From JAABRU01 sp050180235 (lineage in GTDB: Bacteria > Desulfobacterota > Desulfobacteria > Desulfobacterales > Desulfococcaceae): a stretch of DNA of 36,649 nucleotides. Below the pieces are notes generated by a model. That model was not told the DNA's origin, ran no database searches, and saw nothing but the letters and a program-made list of their open reading frames with translations. A program made the translations under genes and the position numbers. Below, in pieces: positions 1-7,811 of the stretch. Positions within the stretch are counted from its first letter, which is position 1. Each line of letters begins with the position of its first letter. The DNA lies in the NCBI GenBank assembly GCA_050180235.1, contig JBFXEJ010000058.1, positions 1 to 36,649 on the forward strand, read 5' to 3'.

Positions 1-122
1 CAGCACTGAATCAGGCGGATAAGGGAGATATTGTACCTTTTTTAAAACTGATTGCCGATTCACTGATAGATACAGAAAACATTATCATTGACGAACTGCA
101 AAGGTTAAAAGATAATACCTAA
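1..122 (+). CDS. 3' end of a truncated-by-window gene, possibly Fic family
   Basis: An open frame enters from the left edge and ends in TAA at 120-122, giving 39 residues that end LQRLKDNT. The stretch ADKGDIVPFLKLIADSLI resembles the C-terminal helix of Fic/DOC proteins, where a similar 'ADKG-x-x-x-PF-x-x-x-IA' pattern occurs. The Fic HPFxxGNGR motif would lie outside the window, so the assignment is only a suggestion. An attC-like site begins about 70 nt downstream, so this is probably the gene of an integron-type cassette. Confidence 0.45.
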   Translation, partial: ALNQADKGDIVPFLKLIADSLIDTENIIIDELQRLKDNT

Positions 123-193
123 AGAATCAAGTATATTATAGTGAATGATATGATTAATCTGTTCTCAATAGTATTTTACAACAATTCAAAAAG

Positions 194-280
194 GTATAAC
201 CCGGCGCTGAACTCGGACGCAAAAGGTTCCGGTCGCTACGCTCCCTCCACCCTTTTGCGCCGGTTAGCTTAGCGTTAGGC
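194..280 (+). other. attC-like recombination site 1
   Basis: The site opens with an R''-type box GTATAAC (194-200) and closes with a consensus R' box GTTAGGC (274-280). Between them an imperfect inverted repeat pairs the GACGCAAAAGG arm with the CCCTTTTGCGCC arm. The body, beginning CCCGGCGCTGAACTCGGACG, is the classic form of attC (59-base element) sites. It is nearly the same as the site at 22030-22118. Confidence 0.85.
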
Positions 281-340
281 TTTTTGAATAATTATTCAGT
301 ATTCAAGTAAACAGCCCGATGAACAGAATGGAACAAAAAA

Positions 341-811
341 ATGTGTAACATATATATTCAATTACCAGTTACTATTAATGAACTTAAAGTGTTAGAAATG
401 ATTGCATTAGATGAATTTCAATCATTTTTTAACCGAAACCCTCACCTTAACTCATTTTACAGAAGCAGATTTGTTGCAGCAGCACTATGCCGGGGAGCAG
501 CACTTCAGTTTATTGGAAAAGGTTATGGTGTGAAGGATTTCGACATTCATTTCTTCTTTCTTCAGAATCCTGATAAACCCCGGCTCTCAAGAACAGTATA
601 TCGAATAAAGCGCAGTGTTGGCGCATTTAACGAAATGCCAATTGATTTTATCAGAACGCTGATACCGATAAATCTTCAAAAATGTAATGCTGATGGAACA
701 ATTCAGGAATTTTTGCGTAAGAAACCTACTGCCAATGCAAATCATTTAGCAAATAAAGCAGTAGTTGGATTAATTCCAAAACCTTTATTTGCACAGATAA
801 TATGGCAATAG
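341..811 (+). CDS. Nucleotidyltransferase-like cassette protein
   Basis: A 156-aa soluble protein, first gene of a three-gene cassette. The central motif CRGAALQFIGKGYGVKDFDI has the glycine turn followed by an acidic D-x-D pair that recalls minimal nucleotidyltransferases. A C-terminal AVVGLIPKPLF segment resembles the end of a widespread uncharacterised family with the same 'GVKDFD' core, so the gene looks full length. No activity is established. Its last 10 bases overlap the longest frame of the next gene and no terminator separates them, so the two are probably co-transcribed. The gene is AT-rich compared with the core genes at 3-16 kb, as expected for a cassette. Confidence 0.7.
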   Translation: MCNIYIQLPVTINELKVLEMIALDEFQSFFNRNPHLNSFYRSRFVAAALCRGAALQFIGKGYGVKDFDIHFFFLQNPDKPRLSRTVYRIKRSVGAFNEMPIDFIRTLIPINLQKCNADGTIQEFLRKKPTANANHLANKAVVGLIPKPLFAQIIWQ

Positions 812-861
812 AGTTATTGTTTGGGATTAATAAATCTGACACTTTTTACAGGGAAATGACT

Positions 862-1119
862 ATGAATATAAGATCAAGTATAGAAGAATCGGGAAAACAT
901 AAAATGACTATCCCCGCATTACAGTCTGCAATAAAAATATTGTCAAGAAGTGACAAATTCCATATGGTTCAGTTTATTCTCTATGAACTGGCTGAGGAAG
1001 AATCTTCTTCTCTGCTGGAAAACGGTAAGGAATATCCGATCTGGTCTCCCTATAACGCACATGAAGCTGCTGAAATATTATTAAAAGAATTGGACAGGAA
1101 CAGAGTCTATGAGAAATAA
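862..1119 (+). CDS. Small cassette protein of unknown function
   Basis: The open frame begins at 802, overlapping the upstream gene by 10 nt, but ATG 862 is preferred because a GGGA ribosome site (851-854) sits 7 nt before it. ATG 856 is a third option. The product is about 85 aa, helical and acidic, ending with the pattern EYPIWSPYNAHEAAEILLKE. I have seen this only in small uncharacterised proteins. It is the middle gene of a tight operon: the next gene's original ATG (1109) overlaps its stop codon. Together with the NTase-like and retropepsin-like neighbours it may form one functional unit. No domain or catalytic motif can be named. Confidence 0.6.
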   Translation: MNIRSSIEESGKHKMTIPALQSAIKILSRSDKFHMVQFILYELAEEESSSLLENGKEYPIWSPYNAHEAAEILLKELDRNRVYEK

Positions 1120-1713
1120 AACAGAACGGTTTTCTGGTAGTGGAACTTTTTATGCTGATTTTTTTAATTTATAAATCAATATATTACATAAAATCAGCAT
1201 GAACAGTATCATGGATGTATAGTATAACTGTCTGTATTTATTATATATGAACAAAAATCCGTATTTTTTGAAAACATAATAATATAAGACAGTTAAATTT
1301 TAACCAGTTCGTGCAGACCCACTACCGGTTTTCTTTTTCTGAAACACAGGCAAAAGGCAGTCTGCCGTATTTGCCGCTGAAATTGAGCTATCAGAATAAT
1401 TCAGAGGATTTGATTGGAATTTTGGATACAGGTGCAAGTGTCAGTGTATTGCCGTATAAAGTCGGAAAAGCGCTGGGTGCTGTAACTGAGTCTGACAGGA
1501 AATTTGGCGCAGTTTGAAGCATGCGCTGTCATTCTGTCTGCTGAAATCGGTCAGTTTTCTCCCGTTGATTTGGCATTTGCATGGACACGGAACGAAAATG
1601 TTCCTGTAATTTTGGGACAGGTGAATTTCTTTTTGAAGTTTGATGTCTGCTTCTTTGCTTCTGAAATGTTTTTTGAAATAAGTCGAAAGAAAAAAAGGAA
1701 AATAAAAGCCTAA
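1109..1713 (+). pseudogene. Retropepsin-like aspartyl protease, disrupted by MITE and frameshift
   Basis: The original gene started at ATG 1109, overlapping the upstream stop, and read MRNKTERFSFSETQ into the present fragment. A 191-bp element plus an 8-bp duplication (199 bp) is inserted after codon 8. Removing those 199 bases restores the frame exactly. The body carries the retropepsin active-site motif LDTGAS (about 1419-1440) followed by VLPYKVGKALGAV. Near 1490-1504 the frame shifts, with some loss of family sequence, and continues as NLAQFEACAVILSAEIG and ENVPVILGQVNFFLKFDVCF, a typical ending of this clan AA protease family. The gene is therefore broken twice. The stop TAA lies inside the R'' box of the next attC-like site. 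Confidence 0.85.
1136..1326 (+). mobile_element. MITE family A, copy 1 (191 bp)
   Basis: The element begins GGTAGTGG and ends CCCACTACC, with inverted termini extending to about 22 bp. It is flanked by an exact 8-bp target duplication GGTTTTCT (1128-1135 and 1327-1334). It has no coding capacity. It interrupts the retropepsin-like gene. It is inverted relative to the copies at 24989 and 27424 and in the same orientation as the one at 23805. Confidence 0.93.
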
Positions 1714-1762
1714 CCAAGCGGACGGCGGGATAAGCCCGCCGCCGGTTACCTTGTCGTTAAGT
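1708..1762 (+). other. attC-like recombination site 2
   Basis: R'' box GCCTAAC (1708-1714) and R' box GTTAAGT (1756-1762) both fit the attC consensus (RYYYAAC / GTTRRRY). The inner stem pairs GGCGGG with CCCGCC around ATAAG, with an adjacent mismatch. The short 55-bp form is shared with the site at 18003-18064. Confidence 0.85.
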
Positions 1763-1779
1763 GCTTATTTGGAGAATGA

Positions 1780-2802
1780 ATGAATAAACAGGTAACTTCA
1801 TCAGAAATTTTATTATATCAAACGGAAGATGGAAAAAGCAGAATAGAAGTCCGATTAGAATATGAATCTGTCTGGGTTACACAAAATCAGATGGCAGAAT
1901 TGTTTCAGGCTTCACTTCCAACAATTAATGAACATATCAAAAATATTTATAATGAAGGAGAATTACAGGAAAACTCAACTATTCGGAAATTCCGAATAGT
2001 TCAAAACGAAGGGAAAAGAGAAGTTCAAAGAGATATTTATCATTATAACCTTGATATGATTATATCTGTCGGTTATCGGGTACGCTCACACAGAGGTTTG
2101 CAGTTCAGACAATGGGCAACCGAAAAACTCCGTGAATATATGATAAAAGGTTTTACGCTTGATGATGAACGTCTTAAAGAGGGGCGTAATTTTGCAGGTG
2201 ATTATTTTGACGAACTGCTGGAACGGATCAGAGACATCCGTGCTTCAGAAAAACGTTTTTATCAGAAAATCAGGGATATTTATAAACTTGCAATAGATTA
2301 CGACCCTGACGCAGAAGAAACACAGGAATTTTTTAAGATTGTACAGAATAAACTTCATTGGGCAATTACGGGGAAAACTGCTCCCGAACTGATTACAGAA
2401 CGTGCAGACGCAGACAAACCGAATATGGGACTCACATCGTGGAAAGGTGTAAAAGTCAGAAAATCCGATGTTACTGTCGCAAAAAATTATCTGAATGAGG
2501 ATGAAATACGTCAACTCAACCGTATTGTTACAATGTATCTTGATTATGCCGAAATGCAGGCGGAAAGAAGACAGCCTGTTTATATGAGAGAATGGAAAGA
2601 AAAATTAGACGCTTTTCTCAGATTCAATGAAAAAGATATACTCACAAATGCGGGTAAAGTTTCAATGGAAGTCGCAAAAAATTTTGCTGTAACAGAATAT
2701 GAACATTTCAATTTAAAAAGAGTTGAATACGATAGACAGAAAGACGATGAAGAATTTGAAAAGGTAGCCAAACAGATTGAAAGTAATAAAAAAGGCACAT
2801 AA
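1780..2802 (+). CDS. RhuM family protein
   Basis: A 340-aa protein recognised as Virulence_RhuM (PF13310). The N-terminal half carries the family hallmarks: WVTQNQMAELFQ, then IYNEGEL, RDIYHYNLDMIISVGYRV and the FRQWATEKLREYM segment, resembling the DNA-binding and antirepressor-like regions of phage and virulence proteins. The C-terminal half is charged and helical and ends full length. GGAG at 1771-1774 sits 5 nt before ATG 1780. The gene lies exactly between two attC-like sites, so it is a single-gene cassette. RhuM was first noted in a Salmonella pathogenicity island, and homologues are common on mobile elements. The biochemical role is not established. Confidence 0.9.
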   Translation: MNKQVTSSEILLYQTEDGKSRIEVRLEYESVWVTQNQMAELFQASLPTINEHIKNIYNEGELQENSTIRKFRIVQNEGKREVQRDIYHYNLDMIISVGYRVRSHRGLQFRQWATEKLREYMIKGFTLDDERLKEGRNFAGDYFDELLERIRDIRASEKRFYQKIRDIYKLAIDYDPDAEETQEFFKIVQNKLHWAITGKTAPELITERADADKPNMGLTSWKGVKVRKSDVTVAKNYLNEDEIRQLNRIVTMYLDYAEMQAERRQPVYMREWKEKLDAFLRFNEKDILTNAGKVSMEVAKNFAVTEYEHFNLKRVEYDRQKDDEEFEKVAKQIESNKKGT

Positions 2803-2854
2803 CCAGTCGGTGCAGTGGACGGGCTGACGCCCGCCACTGACCTTGTTGTTACAG
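2797..2854 (+). other. attC-like recombination site 3
   Basis: R''-like ACATAAC (2797-2803) overlaps the RhuM stop codon, and R'-like GTTACAG lies at 2848-2854. Between them CAGTGG-A-CGGGC pairs with GCCCG-CCACTG, leaving one unpaired A. An unpaired (extrahelical) base in one arm is a known feature of folded attC sites. The body is nearly identical to the site at 27060-27117. The terminal boxes deviate by one or two bases from consensus. Confidence 0.75.
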
Positions 2855-2882
2855 TTTCTTAAAAAAGAAAGGAGATACGTGT

Positions 2883-3659
2883 ATGTTGCGCTGTATAAGT
2901 CTTTTTATTGGTATTCTGGCTGTAATGGGAAGTTTTTCATGTTCAACCGTAACTGAAAAAAACGATCTGGCAAAAAAACAGTCATCGGCCGTCAAATCTG
3001 TGGGAGAGGCATATATGCAGGAAGGCAATTTCACCCTTGCCCTGAAAGAACTGCTGAGAGCCGAGCTGCAGAATCCGAATGATCCGGATCTGCAAAATGA
3101 TCTGGGGCTTACCTACATGGCAAAGAAAGAGACGGATCTGGCGGTGAAACATTTCAAAAAGGCTCTTGAAATCAGTCCTGATTTTACTGCCGCAAAAAAC
3201 AATCTGGGAACAGCCTATCTGGCAAAAGAGGACTGGGATTCTGCCATAGCTGTGCTTACGGAGGTCAACAAAGATCTGCTATACACCACCCCCCATCTTT
3301 CCCATTTCAATCTGGCATGGGCCTACTACAACAAACAGCAGTATGATCTGGCAGAACAGCATTACAAAGAAGCGCTGGATATAGAACCTAAGTTTTTCAT
3401 CGCTTTGCGCGGCCTGGCCCGGACATATCTTGCCCTGAACAAACATGCGGAAGCACTCAGCACTTTGGAAAAAGCCCTGAATATTTCACCCCGTTTTCCT
3501 CCCCTGTATCTGGATCTGGCAAAAATTCAGATTGCATCCGGCGATACAAAGGCCGCTGTGGAAACCTACAAAAAAATTATAGCCCTTTTTCCCGGAACAC
3601 CGTATGCAGATGAGGCAAAAAAAGAAGCCGGAGCCATGCTGCTCAACAGCGGGAGTTAG
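2883..3659 (+). CDS. TPR-repeat lipoprotein, PilW/Tgl-like
   Basis: A 258-aa exported protein. A hydrophobic signal segment ends in a lipobox-like SFSC at about residue 20, so it is probably a lipoprotein. Tandem tetratricopeptide repeats follow from about residue 43 to 245, with typical lines such as AKNNLGTAYLAKEDWDSAI and HFNLAWAYYNKQQYDLAEQH. The size and TPR layout match the type IV pilus biogenesis/stability lipoproteins PilW/PilF/Tgl, which help assemble the secretin. A more general scaffold role is possible, since no pilus genes are adjacent. AGGAG (2870-2874) precedes ATG 2883. Its GC content and codon use look like core genes, unlike the cassettes just upstream. Confidence 0.85.
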   Translation: MLRCISLFIGILAVMGSFSCSTVTEKNDLAKKQSSAVKSVGEAYMQEGNFTLALKELLRAELQNPNDPDLQNDLGLTYMAKKETDLAVKHFKKALEISPDFTAAKNNLGTAYLAKEDWDSAIAVLTEVNKDLLYTTPHLSHFNLAWAYYNKQQYDLAEQHYKEALDIEPKFFIALRGLARTYLALNKHAEALSTLEKALNISPRFPPLYLDLAKIQIASGDTKAAVETYKKIIALFPGTPYADEAKKEAGAMLLNSGS

Positions 3660-3726
3660 GGGTAAGATCGGGTAATGCGGTATAGGGATGGCAATTTGAT
3701 AAATTTAACGTCACAGGGTCTGTATC

Positions 3727-3803
3727 AAAATAACCTGTTATAAACCCTGAGGGTTTTCAAAACCCTCAGGGTTTCCGGACAGGAAAATTGTACAGGTTAT
3801 TTT
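3727..3803. repeat. Nested palindromic element between convergent genes
   Basis: Outer arms AAAATAACCTGT (3727-3738) and ACAGGTTATTTT (3792-3803) enclose a perfect 16-bp inverted repeat (3742-3757 with 3759-3774, core AACCCTGAGGG). It lies between convergent genes and ends in a T-run on the plus strand, so it could act as a bidirectional terminator. The double palindrome also suggests a small REP or MITE-type element. About 130 bp of non-coding sequence follows it, with a GGATTCACGCTTTTGCCGG repeat-like segment. Confidence 0.75.
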
Positions 3804-3935
3804 TTTACAAACCCATACCGGCGAAACCGGTATCCGACAGTTTGGATTTGCCGGATTCACGCTTTTGCCGGAATGACGGAAATGGGCAGCTTGTTTAATC
3901 CTCTTCCTTACCTTGCCTGAAACCATCGGAGAATG

Positions 3936-4361
3936 CTATTCTGCCGCTTCTTCTACGAAAAAAGCTGACAGTTTTTCTTTCAGATTTCCGGGTACGGGTA
4001 TCGTCCTGTTTTCTTTGTAATCAAAGCATACCTGCACAGATTCGCCCTTTGCAAACACAGGGGATTCATCTGAACCGTTTACAAGTTCATACCGCAGCCC
4101 GAAACTTTTGCTGCCAATGCTGCTGATTTGCATTTTCAGAACAGGCTGATCCGAGAGTTTCACAGGTTTCAGAAAATCACAGCCGATATGTGCCATTATG
4201 AAAGGAAAATCCACTTTCCCTGAGTCTGAAATATCTCTGAAAAAATTCTTCCGTCCTTCCTCAAAATAAGTGAAATACACGGCATTGTTCACATGCCCCA
4301 TTGCATCCAAATCACGGAATCTCACGTTGATTTGGCATTTATATGTCTGTTTCTGCGTCAT
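3936..4361 (-). CDS. Acyl-CoA thioesterase, 4HBT (hot-dog) family
   Basis: A 141-aa single-domain hot-dog protein. Near the N-terminus it has the signature RFRDLDAMGHVNNAVYFTYF, matching the YbgC/FadM/4-hydroxybenzoyl-CoA thioesterase group. The aspartate of 'RDLDAMGHVNN' is the usual catalytic residue. The rest (MAHIGCDFLKPVKLSD, then SFGLRYEL) follows the family beta-sheet order. It should hydrolyse acyl- or aroyl-CoA thioesters in the cytoplasm; the substrate cannot be told from sequence. The length is normal for the family. It lies downstream of the gene at 4412-5356 on the same strand with a 50-bp gap, so co-transcription is plausible. Confidence 0.9.
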   Translation of the reverse strand: MTQKQTYKCQINVRFRDLDAMGHVNNAVYFTYFEEGRKNFFRDISDSGKVDFPFIMAHIGCDFLKPVKLSDQPVLKMQISSIGSKSFGLRYELVNGSDESPVFAKGESVQVCFDYKENRTIPVPGNLKEKLSAFFVEEAAE

Positions 4362-4411
4362 TTTTTTCCTTTTCCCTCCCTGTGCCGTCTTGTTTTTTTG
4401 CCAAACTCCTG

Positions 4412-5356
4412 TTAAAGCTGCTCAATCACAGCAGCCGCAATCAGGGGAAACATGATTTCGTGATGGCCCACCAGACAGTATCCTTTTCCGCCTTCCAGAG
4501 TGGGACGGTTCACCACATTGGTCATGGGGCGGTAATGGCGTATGAAATCCATATTGACTGTGGTGACATGTTTTACCGAATGTCCCAGGTTGCGGATGAG
4601 GGACAGTGCCTTGAGAAAAACTTCGGGCAAAATCACAGCCGAACCGAGATTGATATAAACTCCCTGCTCCAAAGTGCTGACCACCGAAGCAAAGGTGCGG
4701 AAATCCCGGTGACTGGCCTCTCCCGCGTATCCTGCATGAAACTGTGGATGCATATGAATGATGTCCGTGCCGATGGCGATATGCACAGTCACCGGTATGT
4801 TCAGCCGTGCGCCTGCTGCCAGGATGCTTGTATCTGCAAAAGGAAGCTTCTGCTCCAGTATGGAAAGCCCCACAGCAAGTCCCAGCCCAATGCCCTCTTT
4901 CCCGGCCCGGTCTGTGGCTTCACCGAGAAAGGAACAGGTTTCCCTTGACATACCGAAACTTCCCGTGCCCAGCGCGGCAGCCACATCCTCGGAGGTCTGA
5001 CCGGAAAAGGCCAGTTCAAAATCATGAATAATTCCGGCTCCGTTCATGGCAACAGATCGGAGGATTCCTCTCTCCATAAGATCAATGATTATCGGATTTA
5101 GTCCCACCTTGATCGCGTGTGCGCCCATACCGAGTGCCACAGTGCGCTGATCTTTGCAGGCCCTGACAATGGCAGTTACAACTGACCGCATATCCCCGGC
5201 AGCCAGGATATTTGGCAGTCTGTTCAGAAAATCGGCAAAACGTCCGCCTTTTTCCCAGACACGGGCAAAATCTCCGGCTGAAACCATGCTTTTCCGCTCC
5301 GCAAGGGAGCAGGTCTGAATGTTTTTCAATTCAATGGGCTGAAATATATCTGTCAT
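4412..5356 (-). CDS. Conserved NAD/Rossmann-like protein of unknown function (deoxyhypusine-synthase-like, tentative)
   Basis: A 314-aa cytoplasmic protein. The start at 5356 (MTDIFQPIEL) is preferred over the 38-codon upstream extension because AAAGG precedes it and the extension looks random. Landmarks include NGAGIIHDFELAFSG (about residue 110), TSEDVAAALGTGSFGM (about 125), GSAVILPEVFLKAL (about 245) and GGKGYCLVGHHEIMFP near the C-terminus. I recognise this as a conserved family often found in Deltaproteobacteria-like genomes. The glycine-rich segments and the 'EDV..ALG.GSFGM..ET' pattern suggest a relation to deoxyhypusine synthase-type folds, but this is a guess, and the DHS active-site lysine motif was not identified. 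The coding call is firm; the function is open. Confidence 0.75.
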   Translation of the reverse strand: MTDIFQPIELKNIQTCSLAERKSMVSAGDFARVWEKGGRFADFLNRLPNILAAGDMRSVVTAIVRACKDQRTVALGMGAHAIKVGLNPIIIDLMERGILRSVAMNGAGIIHDFELAFSGQTSEDVAAALGTGSFGMSRETCSFLGEATDRAGKEGIGLGLAVGLSILEQKLPFADTSILAAGARLNIPVTVHIAIGTDIIHMHPQFHAGYAGEASHRDFRTFASVVSTLEQGVYINLGSAVILPEVFLKALSLIRNLGHSVKHVTTVNMDFIRHYRPMTNVVNRPTLEGGKGYCLVGHHEIMFPLIAAAVIEQL

Positions 5357-5423
5357 AAAAAAACCTTTGTTAAGAATGAAACATCTGTTATAAGTAATGC
5401 GCGTAAATTCCGTAACATTTTCT

Positions 5424-5533
5424 GGCAGTGGTTCAAAACAGTTGATTTTTTTTAAACCTGAATTTTGCACAGAAAAAAACTCTGTGTGACTCTGCGGTTA
5501 AAAGCAGACTGGCAGCCGGTCTGATCCACTGCC
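5424..5533. mobile_element. Possible degraded MITE, family A-like termini
   Basis: GGCAGTGGTTCAAAACAGTTG at the left and TCTGATCCACTGCC at the right form imperfect inverted ends resembling the GGTAGTGG termini of family A. No clean 8-bp duplication is present (CATTTTCT against TTTTTTTC), so this may be an old or chance structure. It lies between the conserved gene at 4412-5356 and the kinase gene at 5580-7526. Confidence 0.35.
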
Positions 5534-5579
5534 TTTTTTTCTGTAGGGTAAGACACCCGGTGACGACCCGGAGATGGAT

Positions 5580-7526
5580 TTATGCGCCTTTTTTTTGATC
5601 CATCACCTCACGGACTGTCAGTGCGATTTCTTTTTTCACAGGGGGTTTACGGATGATGCCGCTGATGCCCGGTGGCAGTCTGCTGTTTCTGCTGAACTGA
5701 CCGCTGAAACCTGTACAGAGAATAATGGGCATGGCAGGCAGAATTTTCAGAACCTCCTTTGCCAGTTGCAAACCGGTCATACCCGGCATGGTCATGTCAG
5801 AAATCAGCAGATCATATTTTTCAGGAGTATTCTTCAGTTCCTGAAGCGCATCCGCCCCATCTCCGAAAACCGTAACCCGGTATCCCAGATTTTCCAGCAC
5901 AAGACGCATGATTTTCCGCAGTTCCTCCTCATCATCGAGCAGCAGGATGCTTTCCGTGCCCCCGGGTACGTCCTCCTCCTCATCCGGAGTGGCTGTTTCC
6001 GGAAACATTTCCAGACGCGGCAGATACACATTGAAGACAGAGCCTTTTCCGGGTTCGCTGTAAACCTTTATACATCCGCCGCAGTCTTTCACAATGCCGT
6101 GAACCACCGAAAGACCGAGCCCTGTTCCTTCGCCCGGAGCTTTGGTGGAGAAATAGGGTTCAAAAATCCGGGACAGAATCTCCGGGCTCATCCCTATGCC
6201 TGTGTCACTCACACTCAGCCGAAGATAGGGGCCGGGTTCCACTTCCACAAACCGGGACATATCTTCCGGAACAAGAACGGTTTCCCGAAGGGAAATTTCA
6301 AGGATTCCGCCTGGTTCCCGCATGGCATGAAAGGCATTGGTGCAGAGATTGACGATGATTTGGTATATCCGGGTGGGGTCCGCAAGCACCAGTCCGCAGT
6401 TTTCATCAATGGCAGAACGGATTTCAATGGTAGATGGCAGAGAGGCCCGGAGAAACTTCAGGGCCTCTTTTATAATCGGCTGTATCTGCAGGGGTTTTCT
6501 GATCTGCTCTGTCTGGCGGCTGAAGGTGAGAATCTGCTTGACCAAATCTCTGGCCCGCAGTCCCGCGTTCAGAATCACCTTTGTCCATTCCTGCAGTTTT
6601 TCCTGATCCCGGGTTTCCATCATCAGGATTTCCGTATAACCGATTATGGGGGTAAGAATATTGTTGAAATCATGGGCTATGCCGCCTGCAAGCGTGCCGA
6701 TGGCCTCCATTTTGTGGGACTGGCGCAGCATGGATTCCAGTCTTTCCTTTTCCTCTTTTGCCCGGATGCTTTCGGTGATGTCCTTTCCAATCCCCCGGAA
6801 CCCGACTGCTTTTTCATCTTTATCCTGTATGGGAAGCCCGCTGATCAGATGAAGAACGCTTTTCCCGTCTTTGCTGAATATCCGGGCCTGTGTATCCGTA
6901 ATCCGGTGTTTTTCTTTCAGACATTGGAAAAAAAGCGGTTTCATGCGCTCTGCGTCTTCTTTGTGCATCAGATCAAAAACTGTTCTGCCGATGATTTCTT
7001 CCGGTTCATAGCCCAGAATCTGTTTCACTTTTCCGGAAATATAGGTGCAGCATCCCTCAATATCTGTTTCCCATATCAAATCCGCCATAATAAAGGAAAC
7101 ATCCCGGAAACGCTTTTCGCTTTCCTCCAGTTTTTTCTTCAGTTCGCAGAATTCCAAAGCCTTTGCAATCACCAGCCGGACTTCCTCTTCTTTCCAGGGT
7201 TTCCGGAAATAATAGAATATCCTGCCTTTGTTGATAGCATCAATGACAGCCTCTATGTCGCTGTAACCTGTAAGCAGCATCCGTATACTGTCCGGGTAAC
7301 GGGGCAGGATGCGGTGAAAAAATTCCACGCCGGTTTCACGGGGCATGCGCTGATCCGCAATGATGATGTCAATTCTCTCTTTTTCAAGAATTTCATATCC
7401 CTCATCAGCGGAATTGGCCAGATAAATATTGTAATACTGCCGGAACATATATTTGAATCCGGTCAGGTTGGGTTTTTCATCGTCAATGTAAAGCACATTG
7501 GGTTTTTCAGAATTTTTGACAGACAT
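5580..7526 (-). CDS. Hybrid sensor histidine kinase (REC-PAS-HisKA-HATPase-REC)
   Basis: A 648-aa cytoplasmic protein with no signal peptide or membrane segment. Residues 9-125 form a receiver domain (acidic pair D15-D16, phosphoacceptor D58 in IIADQRMP, K109). Residues 140-255 form a PAS domain (YISGKVKQILGYEPEEIIG). A short coiled segment leads to HisKA with H285 in GGIAHDFNN. The HATPase has the N box around NLCTNAFHAM (393-402), the G1 motif SDTGIGM (440-446) and GTGLGLSVVHG (467-477). Residues 524-642 are a second receiver (D531-D532, D577, T605, K627). The first receiver has the 'DQRMP' form also found in c-di-GMP-associated regulators. All catalytic residues look intact. No cognate output gene is adjacent. 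It shares strand and architecture type with the next two kinases. Confidence 0.93.
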   Translation of the reverse strand: MSVKNSEKPNVLYIDDEKPNLTGFKYMFRQYYNIYLANSADEGYEILEKERIDIIIADQRMPRETGVEFFHRILPRYPDSIRMLLTGYSDIEAVIDAINKGRIFYYFRKPWKEEEVRLVIAKALEFCELKKKLEESEKRFRDVSFIMADLIWETDIEGCCTYISGKVKQILGYEPEEIIGRTVFDLMHKEDAERMKPLFFQCLKEKHRITDTQARIFSKDGKSVLHLISGLPIQDKDEKAVGFRGIGKDITESIRAKEEKERLESMLRQSHKMEAIGTLAGGIAHDFNNILTPIIGYTEILMMETRDQEKLQEWTKVILNAGLRARDLVKQILTFSRQTEQIRKPLQIQPIIKEALKFLRASLPSTIEIRSAIDENCGLVLADPTRIYQIIVNLCTNAFHAMREPGGILEISLRETVLVPEDMSRFVEVEPGPYLRLSVSDTGIGMSPEILSRIFEPYFSTKAPGEGTGLGLSVVHGIVKDCGGCIKVYSEPGKGSVFNVYLPRLEMFPETATPDEEEDVPGGTESILLLDDEEELRKIMRLVLENLGYRVTVFGDGADALQELKNTPEKYDLLISDMTMPGMTGLQLAKEVLKILPAMPIILCTGFSGQFSRNSRLPPGISGIIRKPPVKKEIALTVREVMDQKKGA

Positions 7527-7544
7527 GGTTCATCTCCGTATGTC

Positions 7545-7647
7545 AGGTGATTTCAGGAAAAGAATATCCCACCAACGTATCAAAAGCTTCCGGCTTTTGC
7601 CCTGTGCCTGTGAACTGAAATGGTATATTTGTTTTCAGAAATCACCT
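7545..7647. mobile_element. MITE family B, copy 1 (103 bp)
   Basis: Begins AGGTGATTTCAGG and ends GAAATCACCT. The arms continue as imperfect inverted repeats (GAATATCCC against GGTATATTTG), with an internal hairpin AAAAGCTTCCGGCTTTTG. Its reverse complement matches the ends of the copy at 10184-10366 closely. It lies 18 bp upstream of the start codon of the kinase gene, where it could alter its promoter. Confidence 0.8.
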
Positions 7648-7658
7648 TAAATAAATTT

Positions 7659-7804
7659 GGTAGTGGGTCAAATCCGTTGATAAGGTCTCCCCTCCCTTGA
7701 GGGAGGGGCAGGGGGAGGGTGAAAATATCACTGATTATCCCCCTCCCCTGACCCCTCCCACCGGGGGAGGGGAATTTTTGGATCAACAGATTTGCACCAC
7801 TACC
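7659..7804. mobile_element. MITE, GGTAGTGG-ended relative of family A (146 bp)
   Basis: The termini GGTAGTGGGTCAAATCCG and its partner ending TTTGCACCACTACC are inverted repeats of about 23 bp with three mismatches. The exact 8-bp duplication ATAAATTT flanks it (7651-7658 and 7805-7812). The inside is a C-rich palindrome (CCCCTCCC repeats). It shares only the outer GGTAGTGG and the 8-bp duplication with the 190-bp family, so the same transposase type probably moved both. Its right duplication reaches into the stop codon of the next gene. Confidence 0.9.
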
Positions 7805-7811
7805 ATAAATT

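Noticed and set aside
5357..5470. N-terminal 38-codon extension of the conserved gene at 4412
   Set aside because: It overlaps a possible element end, and a good ribosome site lies before ATG 5356.
5574..7550. A 658-codon plus-strand open frame covering the first kinase gene
   Set aside because: It is antisense to a kinase with all catalytic motifs; its translation is rich in His, Phe and Cys with no recognisable domain.
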